The notes beneath the pieces were generated by a model that searched no databases, was not told where the DNA came from, and saw only the letters and a list, made by a program, of their open reading frames with translations. Below, one piece after another: positions 1-8,683 of a stretch of 24,552 nucleotides of DNA. Position 1 is the first letter of the stretch, and every line of letters starts with the position of its first letter. The stretch comes from Clostridia bacterium (GTDB lineage Bacteria; Bacillota_A; Clostridia; Christensenellales; Aristaeellaceae), in contig JAGBBE010000090.1 in assembly GCA_017938645.1 (NCBI GenBank), forward strand, positions 1-24,552, read 5' to 3'. A program made the position numbers and the translations under genes.

Positions 1-103
1 CTACGCCGACCGGCAGTCTGAATATGCAAGTCCAAACACCGTCACCCACCCCCTGCGCGCCTGCGGCGCGCAGTCCACGGGTCCAGGGCGAAGCCCTGGC
101 TGG
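1..103 (-). repeat. Intergenic structured repeat, copy A, after uvrB
   Basis: This lies directly after the uvrB stop and is read in the uvrB direction (minus strand). Two hairpins are visible: CCAGGGC/GCCCTGG around a GAA loop (83-99), only a few bases past the stop, and CTGCGCGC/GCGCGCAG (53-73). A conserved box follows at about 4-40, reading on the minus strand GTTTGGACTTGCAT then CAGACTGCCGG. The same order of modules occurs at 15675-15790, and the paired stems differ there by compensatory changes. I see no coding potential. It is probably a 3'-UTR element; the copy may continue beyond the window edge. Confidence 0.7.
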
Positions 104-2116
<2,013 letters not shown>

Positions 2117-2146
2117 CAGCTTTTTCCTTTCGTGGAGGATGGTTCC

Positions 2147-2175
2147 ATTATAGCATGGGAACAGATGTGCGTAAA
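2147..2175 (-). promoter_or_regulatory. Probable sigma-A promoter for uvrB
   Basis: On the minus strand TTTACG is followed after 17 nt by a perfect TATAAT (2147-2152). The predicted start of transcription is about 2140, giving a short leader before the uvrB ATG at 2116. No clear LexA box was recognised in this stretch. Confidence 0.6.
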
Positions 2176-2376
2176 GACGGATGCTCTCAGGAACAAAATC
2201 TGGCGCGGAAAAAGCGGAACGACCGGGGCTGAAGGCATGCTATCCCGCCAAAAACTGATTTCCACCCGGTTTTCATGCCCTTGAAAAACACTTCCACGCA
2301 ACATGATGCGCCGCCGATGCGGCCACAATGTCCGCGTGGAGGGATGAGCAATGTGCAAAACAGGGATGATGCCGCT

Positions 2377-3633
2377 ATGGCAACCTATCTGATCAAACAT
2401 TCGCCCAAGCTTTCGGGCGAGGTGGAGGTCTCCACGGCCAAAAACGCGGTGCTGCCGATTCTGGCGGCGGGACTGCTTACGGAAGATCCGCTGATTGTCA
2501 AGGAGGTTCCGCGCATCACCGACGTGGAGATGCTTCTGCAGATTCTGCGCGACTGCGGCGCGGAGGTCAACCGAAGCGGCATGGATGTGTCGGTGTGCGC
2601 CATGCAGCCGCAAAGCCCCGGGCATGAGGAAAACATGCGCAGGCTGCGCGCGTCGATTCTGATTCTGGGGCCGATTCTGGCGCGCACGGGCAGCGCGTGC
2701 GTGGGATTGCCGGGCGGATGCGCTATCGGGCAAAGACCCATCGACCTGCACATGAAGGGTTTGCAGGCGCTGGGAGCGCAGGTGCATGCGGTGGGCGGCA
2801 TGCGGCAATTGAGCGGACGACTGACGGGCACGCGGGTCTATCTGGATCTGCCAAGCGTGGGCGCGACCGAAAACCTGATGATGGCCGCAACCCTCGCCCG
2901 CGGCGCAACCACCATCGAAAATGCGGCCAAGGAGCCGGAAATCGTGGATCTCGCCCGATGCCTCAATCAGATGGGCGCAAGGATCACCGGCGCAGGCACG
3001 GGTACCATCAATATCATCGGCGTGGAACGGCTCCATGGCGCGATCTATCTCCCGATTCCCGACCGCGTGGAAACGGGCACGCTGCTGTGCGCAGCAGCCA
3101 TCACCGAGGGCAGCGTGCTGGTACGCGGCGCGTGCGCCGAGCATGTGCGGTCGCTGCTGTTCAAGCTGCAGGAAACGGGCGTGGGCATCCGCGAAACGCC
3201 CTGCGGCATCCGCCTGAGCGGCAGCGCCATTTCGCCCTTTGAGCTCCGTACATTAGCCTACCCGGGATTTCCCACCGACATGCAGGCGCCCATGACCGTG
3301 GTCGCCCTGCGCTGCCACGGCCAGAGTCTCCTGCAGGAAACCGTGTTCGAAAACCGGTTCATGCACGTGGCGGAACTGGCAAGGCTCGGCGCGCGCATCC
3401 GCGTGGAAAACAACGTGGCCATGGTCGAAGGCGGCGCTCCGCTGACGGGCGGTATCCTCAGAAGCACGGATCTGCGCGCTGGCGCGGCGATGATGCTGGC
3501 CGGCATGCTCGCCGAGGGCGAGACGATTCTTCAGGATCCTGCAGGGCATATCGAGCGCGGGTATCAGGATCTGCCGGAAAAGCTGCGCAGCCTTGGCGCG
3601 GAAATCGACCGGATTGAGGAAATCCATGCATGA
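2377..3633 (+). CDS. murA: UDP-N-acetylglucosamine 1-carboxyvinyltransferase
   Basis: MurA transfers enolpyruvate from phosphoenolpyruvate to UDP-GlcNAc, the first committed cytoplasmic step of peptidoglycan precursor synthesis. From the ATG at 2377 the protein has 418 residues, the usual family length. It begins with the expected LSGEV..STAKNA segment, with the active-site lysine at residue 22. The catalytic cysteine is present as Cys115 in PGGCAIGQRP, so the enzyme should be of the fosfomycin-sensitive type. Start choice is uncertain. A GTG at 2353 lies 9 nt after GGAGGG (2338-2343) and would add 8 residues; an ATG at 2344 is too close to that site; an ATG at 2275 is less likely. The gene is alone on the plus strand and ends at a shared terminator. 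Whether this is MurA1 or MurA2 cannot be told here. Confidence 0.97.
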   Translation: MATYLIKHSPKLSGEVEVSTAKNAVLPILAAGLLTEDPLIVKEVPRITDVEMLLQILRDCGAEVNRSGMDVSVCAMQPQSPGHEENMRRLRASILILGPILARTGSACVGLPGGCAIGQRPIDLHMKGLQALGAQVHAVGGMRQLSGRLTGTRVYLDLPSVGATENLMMAATLARGATTIENAAKEPEIVDLARCLNQMGARITGAGTGTINIIGVERLHGAIYLPIPDRVETGTLLCAAAITEGSVLVRGACAEHVRSLLFKLQETGVGIRETPCGIRLSGSAISPFELRTLAYPGFPTDMQAPMTVVALRCHGQSLLQETVFENRFMHVAELARLGARIRVENNVAMVEGGAPLTGGILRSTDLRAGAAMMLAGMLAEGETILQDPAGHIERGYQDLPEKLRSLGAEIDRIEEIHA

Positions 3634-3635
3634 CA

Positions 3636-3662
3636 AAACCCCGGAGAAAACCTCCGGGGTTT
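3636..3662. terminator. Bidirectional intrinsic terminator between murA and the NTPase gene
   Basis: AAACCCCGGAG (3636-3646) pairs perfectly with CTCCGGGGTTT (3652-3662) around a 5-nt loop. A-rich and T-rich flanks let it work in both directions, and it lies three bases after the murA stop and a few bases from the convergent NTPase stop. Confidence 0.9.
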
Positions 3663-3667
3663 GATCT

Positions 3668-4693
3668 TTACAGGGTGTCCAATACCAGCTGGAGCTTCTT
3701 TTCCCACGCCGCAAAATCCATGTTTTTCACATAGAAGCGCTCCAATTCGTCATGCAGCGCCTTTGCGCCGGTGAGCTGCTCCACCGCACGCTGACACAGC
3801 AGCTCATAAGCGTTGCGGTCGAAGCTCTTTTCGTGCTCGCTGATGGATGCGGAAGAAAACAGCGCGTCCGATTCCAGAAACTCGCCGTCCTCCGGCGCGC
3901 GGCCGGCCGTGCAGAAGGCTACGCCGTGAGCCGGAATCAGGACGTGTGCAAGCTCGGCAGGGGAGAGAGGATCGCACAGCTCCACCACATCCAGCCCGCG
4001 CGCGGCAGCGCGGTGCGAAATGAGCCGCATGAGATTCGTTGCGTGCGCGCCGAAGGGAACCTCCAGCGTGATGCTGCGCTCCATCTGCGAAAAATCGGTG
4101 ATCGTTTTCAGCCCCTTGGGCGTGAAAGCTGATGCAAACAGGCGCACAAGCCGTCCGGAGCCGCCGCGAAGCGGAAGCGTGCGTGCCCAGTCGTCGGCCA
4201 GCTGCGCGGCTTTCGCGTCGTCCGGAATGCCCTGAGGCGACGCCAGAAAGACCTGCTCCGCTGCCGCCAGATATCGGTAACACCTCGCAAACCGCGCCGA
4301 AATCCGGCGCTGAATCTCCTCAATCTCTCCTGCATGCGGCGTGAGCGCCTTCTCGTCCAGATGATCGCCCAGAGAAAGCAGCGTATCCCGCGCGCCAGGA
4401 ACGGCCGGATCGCAGATATGGGGCGCGGTGCCGTCGACCAGACCGATTCCGCGCTCCGGCAGACAGACGCCGTCGAGACTGTCCGGGTCGGAGGAACAGT
4501 GGAAATAAATCACCTTCATTCCCTTTTCCTCCGCATGCGCGCCCACGCGGCGCATCAGCGTGCTCTTGCCAACGCCCGGTCCGCCTTTGATGAAATACAT
4601 CCGCCGCCGCATATCCGCAGGCAGGATACTCTCAAAACAGGAATGAAATCCCCGCGCCGTATTCGCACCGGCAAAAAAATGAATGCTCTGCAT
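3668..4693 (-). CDS. P-loop NTPase, PRK06851-like, with duplicated domain
   Basis: This 341-residue cytoplasmic protein has a perfect Walker A motif, GGPGVGKST (residues 37-45), followed by HCSSDPDSLDG (66-75) and LVDGTAPH. I recall this combination from the Firmicutes family annotated PRK06851, an ATPase of unknown role. The second half repeats the fold of the first: RLFASAFTPKGL aligns with HFFAGANTARGF, and LEVPFGAHATNLM sits where the P-loop should be, so the second nucleotide site looks lost. The ATG at 4693 follows AAGGAGG at about 8 nt. It converges on murA and lies downstream of a structured repeat and the 783-residue exported protein gene; an operon link is possible but not shown. 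The substrate is unknown. Confidence 0.8.
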   Translation of the reverse strand: MQSIHFFAGANTARGFHSCFESILPADMRRRMYFIKGGPGVGKSTLMRRVGAHAEEKGMKVIYFHCSSDPDSLDGVCLPERGIGLVDGTAPHICDPAVPGARDTLLSLGDHLDEKALTPHAGEIEEIQRRISARFARCYRYLAAAEQVFLASPQGIPDDAKAAQLADDWARTLPLRGGSGRLVRLFASAFTPKGLKTITDFSQMERSITLEVPFGAHATNLMRLISHRAAARGLDVVELCDPLSPAELAHVLIPAHGVAFCTAGRAPEDGEFLESDALFSSASISEHEKSFDRNAYELLCQRAVEQLTGAKALHDELERFYVKNMDFAAWEKKLQLVLDTL

Positions 4694-4750
4694 AGCCTTC
4701 GCCTCCTTTTTCTACGGAGCAGGATATGCAGAGCACAGGGTTTTCATGAA

Positions 4751-4935
4751 CGATCACACAAGCGAGCCGGGGCCCCTGCCGCTGCGCGGAGCGAATGTGT
4801 CAGTTACATTCGCCCACTGCAGGTGTGGGCCCCGGCGGTCTTATGTGCAGTTAGAAACACCGGAAGTTAACCCCGCGAAGCGGTCCGAAAGGCGGCTCAG
4901 CCGCCCGGTCCGGGGTTGAGGGGCTCAGCCCCTCA
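4751..4935 (-). repeat. Intergenic structured repeat, copy B, overlapping a stop codon
   Basis: Read in the direction of the upstream gene (minus strand), the element starts with a hairpin TGAGGGGC/GCCCCTCA (4917-4935) whose first three bases are the gene's stop codon. It continues with GC-rich hairpins including GGCGG/CCGCC and CCGC/GCGG. A conserved box follows (GTTT, then CTGCACATAAGACCGCCGG). It ends in a strong GC-rich inverted repeat (GGGGCCC and its partner near 4765-4776 and 4828-4836). Inside that is an extra hairpin, GCGAATGT/ACATTCGC (4791-4813), absent from copy D. It fills the space between two minus-strand genes. Confidence 0.8.
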
Positions 4936-7284
4936 TTTGCAGAGGGTGGGCCACTGGGACTGGGCGTACTGCCAGGCCTTGGTGATAGAAGCCTGATGTC
5001 CGCTGTCCGGGCTGGTGGCGGTATGCGTCTTGCTGTCCACGAAGTGCACACACATCATGCCGTAGTAGCAGTTGGTGGAGTAGAAGTAGCCGCCGCCCGG
5101 GAACTTGGAGCTGGCAAAGGAGTCGGTGCCGTTGAAGCCGTGGGGATAGCCGTAGATGCTCACGGGGTAAACGGTGCCGTTCACGTTGAGGAGAGCAGGA
5201 CGACGGTCCCACTTGGAGCCGATGTCCTTACCGCCCATGTTGCCGTTGAAGTCAGGCCAGGTGTAGGTGGAGTTGCTGTTGGTTTCATCGGCCTTGATCT
5301 TGGCAAGCTGGGTTGCATTGGGGTGCGTGCCGGGGAAGTTGTAGCCGACGATCTCACACATGGTCTTGGTGTCGTTGAGAGAGGCGGGCACACAGTCAGC
5401 GTGGTTCGCGCCGGACCAGCGGTAGATGCGGAAGACCTTGCCGGTTTCGATGTCCATCACGGTGGCATAGGTGCTCTTGGGGAAGAGCGCGCCGCCGTTG
5501 TCGCCGTAGTTCCAGTCGGCCTTGACAACCTTGTTGACGGTGCCGAAGTTGGTAACGGTGATGCCGCCGGTAGAGCCGGAAGAGCTGCCGCCGGAGGAGC
5601 TTCCGCCGTTGAGCGCGGTCTGCAGAGCAGCCCAGGTCTTGGTGCCGCAGGAGCCGTCAACGGTGATCTTGGCAGCGCGCTGGAAGTTGCGCACGGCGCT
5701 CTGGGTGCCGGAGCCGTAGGTGCCGTCAAGATTGGCGGTGTAGTAGCCAAGGTTGTAGAGCGCAACCTGCAGGGCGTACACGCGGATGTCGCCCACAAGG
5801 TTCATATTGCGCTTGAGCGAGGAGCCCAGAGAGGAGGACAGCAGGGTGTTGACGTAGGCGGACAGCTCGGCGGAGCTCATGATGCCGCCGCTGACCTCGG
5901 AGTAGACGGCGTTGTACTTCTTGTTGTTGTAGTAAAGGCTGCAGTAAGTGGTGCTGCCTTCGGTGTAGGTCTCGTTGCCGGCCAGCATCAAAACCGTACC
6001 GGCGCTTACGTTCACACCGCCGGAGGAGGGCTTGGTGGTGCTGGTAAACAGCGTGGTGGTATAGGGCAGCTTGATAAAGGTCGTTCCGGTGGTGGGGATC
6101 ACGGTGCTGGTGGAGCCGGAAGAACTGCCGCCGGTCGTACCGCCGGTGGTGCCGCCCGTCGTTCCGCCGGAAGAGGTGTTGGTGGGCGTGGCGCAGTCGC
6201 CGCGCACAAAGCCGACCAGACCGGAGGAGGTGCGGATGTTGTACCAGGTATAGCCGCCTGCGGTTACAGGCGCGGAGATTGTGTCAACAATGGTGCCCTT
6301 GGACAGCACATAGCCGGTCTTGGTGCCGTTGGCGGTTTTGCGGACGCGGGTGCCGGCCTTGGTGATGGTCACAGAACCCACGGCAGGGCTGGTGGAGTTG
6401 CCGCTGGCAGCCACATAGGTGCCCATCAGCCAGCCGTCGAGACCGGCGTATTCAACCTTGAACCAGGTCACGCCGTTTTTGACGGTGGTGTCGGTGTAGT
6501 TGAGCTTGGCCGTGCGCGGAACGATGGCCAGACGGGCGCTGGAGGTGGAGGCGTTCTTGCGCAGGTTGACGCTGGCAGTGGTGGTAAGCGTGCCGGCATT
6601 GGGCACGGTGGTCGTGGTGGAAGAAGAGGTGGAGCCGGAAACAATGCTGGAGCCGGAGGCCAGGGCAAAGAGTACAGGCTGGGTGAGCGGACCGGCGGAA
6701 CCGTCGGCGCCCAGGCCCTGGGCCTTCTGGAACTTGCGCACGGCAGCGGCAGTGCCGGAGCCGTAGCTGCCGTCGAGCGCGCCGGAGTAATAGCCCAGCT
6801 TCTTCAGCGCCAGCTGCACGGCGTGCACGCGCACGTCGCCCACCAGATCCATGGATTCACGCAGAGTGGCATAGACGCCCTGCTTCCACAGGGTGCCGGT
6901 GATGTAGGCTTCCAGCTCGGCAGCGGTCATGATGTCGTTGACAACGTCAGAGCGCAGCACATTGTAGCGCTGGTTGTTGTAATAAACGCCGTAATAATTC
7001 AGACCGTCGCTGGGCGTGTACCAGTTGTCGCTGACCAGCTGGCATACGGTGCCGATGGCGGGCTGGGCAAGCGTGCCGTTGCCGTAGAGCTCGCCGGTGA
7101 AAAACAGCACCGACTTGGACACCTTGATATAGGTCTTGGTGGAGGAGGCATACAGCCCACTGGCAGAAGACCCCGCAGAAGTGGCCGCAAACGCCGTGGG
7201 AACAGCGGACAGAAGCAGGCAGATAACCAGTGCCAGCGCTGTCACGGAGCGCAGAGCGGCAAATCCTCTCATATCTTTCTTCAT
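4933..7284 (-). CDS. Exported peptidoglycan-binding/SH3b protein with Cys-His C-terminal domain
   Basis: This 783-residue secreted protein probably acts in the cell wall. A Sec signal peptide covers residues 1-34 (cleavage near AFA-ATS). The order is: module I (about 44-140), peptidoglycan-binding domain 1 (145-207), two SH3b domains (235-294 and 303-365), a Thr/Gly/Ser linker, a second copy of module I (400-490), peptidoglycan-binding domain 2 (494-557), a Ser/Gly linker, and a C-terminal domain (580-783). The last domain carries NHADC (627-631), YPHG (713-716), MMCVHF (743-748) with Cys745 and His747, then His754 and His763. That spacing recalls a hydrolase or L,D-transpeptidase-like site, but I cannot name the family. 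The ATG at 7284 follows GGAGG at 8 nt; an upstream in-frame ATG at 7350 lacks such a site. A consensus promoter lies upstream. Confidence 0.85.
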   Translation of the reverse strand: MKKDMRGFAALRSVTALALVICLLLSAVPTAFAATSAGSSASGLYASSTKTYIKVSKSVLFFTGELYGNGTLAQPAIGTVCQLVSDNWYTPSDGLNYYGVYYNNQRYNVLRSDVVNDIMTAAELEAYITGTLWKQGVYATLRESMDLVGDVRVHAVQLALKKLGYYSGALDGSYGSGTAAAVRKFQKAQGLGADGSAGPLTQPVLFALASGSSIVSGSTSSSTTTTVPNAGTLTTTASVNLRKNASTSSARLAIVPRTAKLNYTDTTVKNGVTWFKVEYAGLDGWLMGTYVAASGNSTSPAVGSVTITKAGTRVRKTANGTKTGYVLSKGTIVDTISAPVTAGGYTWYNIRTSSGLVGFVRGDCATPTNTSSGGTTGGTTGGTTGGSSSGSTSTVIPTTGTTFIKLPYTTTLFTSTTKPSSGGVNVSAGTVLMLAGNETYTEGSTTYCSLYYNNKKYNAVYSEVSGGIMSSAELSAYVNTLLSSSLGSSLKRNMNLVGDIRVYALQVALYNLGYYTANLDGTYGSGTQSAVRNFQRAAKITVDGSCGTKTWAALQTALNGGSSSGGSSSGSTGGITVTNFGTVNKVVKADWNYGDNGGALFPKSTYATVMDIETGKVFRIYRWSGANHADCVPASLNDTKTMCEIVGYNFPGTHPNATQLAKIKADETNSNSTYTWPDFNGNMGGKDIGSKWDRRPALLNVNGTVYPVSIYGYPHGFNGTDSFASSKFPGGGYFYSTNCYYGMMCVHFVDSKTHTATSPDSGHQASITKAWQYAQSQWPTLCK

Positions 7285-7367
7285 GGTGAAACCTCCGTAT
7301 TTCTGCGGCCTGAGCCGGTGATTGATTCCATAGCATTCAAACGGATGCATGCCTTTGTATCATGCTT

Positions 7368-7396
7368 ATAATATTACGATTTTATTACGTTGTCAA
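7368..7396 (-). promoter_or_regulatory. Sigma-A promoter of the peptidoglycan-binding protein gene
   Basis: On the minus strand a perfect TTGACA (7391-7396) is followed after 17 nt by TATTAT (7368-7373). The region is markedly AT-rich compared with the surrounding DNA. Transcription should start near 7361, leaving a leader of about 77 nt. Confidence 0.8.
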
Positions 7397-7462
7397 TGCT
7401 TTTCTCTTAAATTCGGTACATTCTTTTTTCTTTTTGAAATAATTTAGCAAAATTTAAGTCAA

Positions 7463-7517
7463 AAAACAGAAAAAGAAAACCAGCGTTCCTTCCTTATAAG
7501 GCAGAAAGAACGCTGGT
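7463..7517 (-). terminator. Intrinsic terminator after the zinc-ribbon gene
   Basis: Read on the minus strand, ACCAGCGTTC (7508-7517) pairs with GAACGCTGGT (7479-7488). The loop holds the small palindrome CCTTATAAGG. A long T-rich tract (TTTCTTTTTC onward) follows. It closes the zinc-ribbon transcript and insulates the next gene's promoter. Confidence 0.88.
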
Positions 7518-7540
7518 ATAACCCTGTGAACCGGTTACAT

Positions 7541-7601
7541 GGGCGAGCCGGGAAGCCGACTTCCCCGAAACGGTCCGGGGTTCAGGGGCGCAGCCCCTGA
7601 C
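7541..7601 (-). repeat. Intergenic structured repeat, copy C, short form
   Basis: In gene direction this reads TCAGGGGC/GCCCCTGA (7582-7600) with a GCA-type loop, then ACCCCGGACCG with a small CCG/CGG hairpin, then GGGAAG/CTTCCC and CCCGGCTCGCC. It matches copies B and D but lacks the GTTT..TGCA box. It begins about 33 bases after the zinc-ribbon stop codon and is followed by that gene's terminator. Confidence 0.7.
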
Positions 7602-7634
7602 AGAGCGTGCGAAATTGTCCCGGTGCGCAGAAAA

Positions 7635-7913
7635 TCAACCGCGGCGATGGGCTGCGAAGCACTCGCTGCAGTAGATAGGACGGTCGCTCTTGGGGATGAA
7701 AGGAACGGTAGTGGGCTTGCCGCAGGCAGCGCAGGTGGTCTCGTACATTTCGCGGGGAGCGGCAGCACGATTGGCCTTGCGGGCAGCACGGCAGTCCTTG
7801 CAGCGGGTGGGCTCGTTCTGGAAGCCTTTCTCGGCATAGAACTCCTGCTCACCGGCGGTGAACACGAACTCGGCGCCACAGTCGCGGCAGACCAAAGTCT
7901 TGTCTTCGTACAT
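7635..7913 (-). CDS. Small double zinc-ribbon protein (zf-trcl-like)
   Basis: The product has 92 residues and eight cysteines in four pairs: C9-C12, C38-C41, C61-C64 and C82-C85, consistent with two zinc ribbons. The first half (VCRDCGAEFVFTAGEQEFYA) matches my memory of the probable zinc-ribbon family zf-trcl. The second half has the CAACGKPTTVPFIP..RPIYC pattern common in small Firmicutes zinc-ribbon proteins. The role is unknown; such proteins are often suspected of binding nucleic acid or ribosomes. The ATG at 7913 follows GGAGG at 9 nt; an ATG 11 codons upstream lacks a site. It is monocistronic, with its own promoter, an unusually long leader (see 7936-8157), a structured repeat and a terminator. 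Confidence 0.9.
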   Translation of the reverse strand: MYEDKTLVCRDCGAEFVFTAGEQEFYAEKGFQNEPTRCKDCRAARKANRAAAPREMYETTCAACGKPTTVPFIPKSDRPIYCSECFAAHRRG

Positions 7914-7935
7914 GGTAGGGATCCTCCGTTCAATT

Positions 7936-8157
7936 GGTTTGTGCATCCGGCTGACCTGGTTTTTGACCCCACACTCGCCGACTGGAGGGTCTGCTCATCG
8001 CGTTCGCGCCCTACTCGCCCTCTCTCGCCGCCGTTGGCGACGGTCGGACTTACATCTAGAACGCGCCATGCTCACCGGTGCTTTGACCGGCTTACGTGGA
8101 CCGTTTTGCCCGCGTCTGGCATCGGCTTTCAACCACAGACCCAGATGCAACGGAGAC
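7936..8157 (-). ncRNA. Candidate structured leader RNA upstream of the zinc-ribbon gene
   Basis: Reading the minus strand from just after the -10 box, distant segments pair. TGCATCTGG (8149-8141) pairs with CCGGATGCA (7950-7942). CTG (8138-8136) pairs with CAG (7953-7951), and TGGTT (8135-8131) with AACCA (7961-7957). Together that is 17 pairs closing about 170 nt. Inside, GACGCG (8116-8111) pairs with CGCGTT (8065-8060) around the hairpin CCGGT/ACCGG (8090-8075). CCGAC (8047-8043) pairs with GTCGG (7982-7978), enclosing CGCC/GGCG and GAGGG/CCCTC hairpins. I recognise no known riboswitch, 6S, SRP or RNase P signature. It could be a cis-regulator or a separate small RNA. Confidence 0.5.
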
Positions 8158-8186
8158 ATTATAGACCCTCTTCCAAAAAAAAACAA
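8158..8186 (-). promoter_or_regulatory. Promoter of the zinc-ribbon leader transcript
   Basis: On the minus strand TTGTTT (8181-8186) is followed after 17 nt by a perfect TATAAT (8158-8163). It places transcription start near 8151, about 240 nt before the zinc-ribbon start codon, which defines the long leader. Confidence 0.7.
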
Positions 8187-8583
8187 GCGAAATTTCTGGT
8201 TTCTTGTTGTTATGGAAAGAATTACACTTTACAAGGCGTATGTAAAGGGTGGTTAGAAATGTGGACAAACCCGACCCCTAGAGGATGGTGCAGAGGCGAA
8301 GGGCACTTGTGTTATATAATAAATAGGAAGAAATATGATTTTGACTTTGGATGCAGTATTCTGGATACAGTTTGCAGGATTGCAAGTATAAACTTGCAGG
8401 ATTTGAGCGGGTTCATGCATGGGGGAATGGGGGGAAGGCTGAATTTCAGGGGGGAAGAACTGGTATACAGGCTGTTTTTTCTTTGTACATTCCAGCCTGA
8501 AAAATGCCAGAAAACGCAGAAAACCCAATAAAATCAAGGGTTTGCGGGCTTGCAGGAAAAAATGAATTTTATGCATTTTGCTC
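8187..8583. other. Gene-poor intergenic stretch
   Basis: No convincing gene is seen across roughly 400 bases. Base composition is lower in GC than the flanks. It holds a direct repeat of TTGCAGGATT (about 8372 and 8394), an inverted repeat TGCAAG/CTTGCA (8381-8398), and a CAGGCTG/CAGCCTG inverted repeat (8468-8499) without a proper T tract. A possible 18-codon reading frame starts at 8335 after GGAAG, but nothing else supports it. A TATAAT at 8315-8320 lacks a good -35 partner. Confidence 0.5.
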
Positions 8584-8613
8584 TTGTCACATGTGGGCGG
8601 CTTGTGCTATACT
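8584..8613 (+). promoter_or_regulatory. Promoter of the ABC importer operon
   Basis: TTGTCA (8584-8589) is followed after 18 nt by TATACT (8608-8613), with an extended -10 TG one base upstream. Transcription should start near 8620, giving a leader of about 64 nt before the binding-protein start at 8684. Confidence 0.75.
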
Positions 8614-8683
8614 ATGCCCATTCCTTGCGGCAGAGATTCATGGCTGCCGTAAATCCCGATTAAACATCAAGGAGGAACTTATC

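Noticed and set aside
4996..7371. A long plus-strand frame across the peptidoglycan-binding protein gene
   Set aside because: The translation is Gly/Val/Ala-rich without any domain, and would run through that gene's promoter. The minus strand shows a signal peptide and known modules.
7945..7965. Short similarity to the SRP RNA apical region (CCAGGTCAG..CCGGA on the minus strand)
   Set aside because: The diagnostic GGAAGGAAGCAGC-type loop is absent, and these bases pair with a distant segment near 8141 instead.
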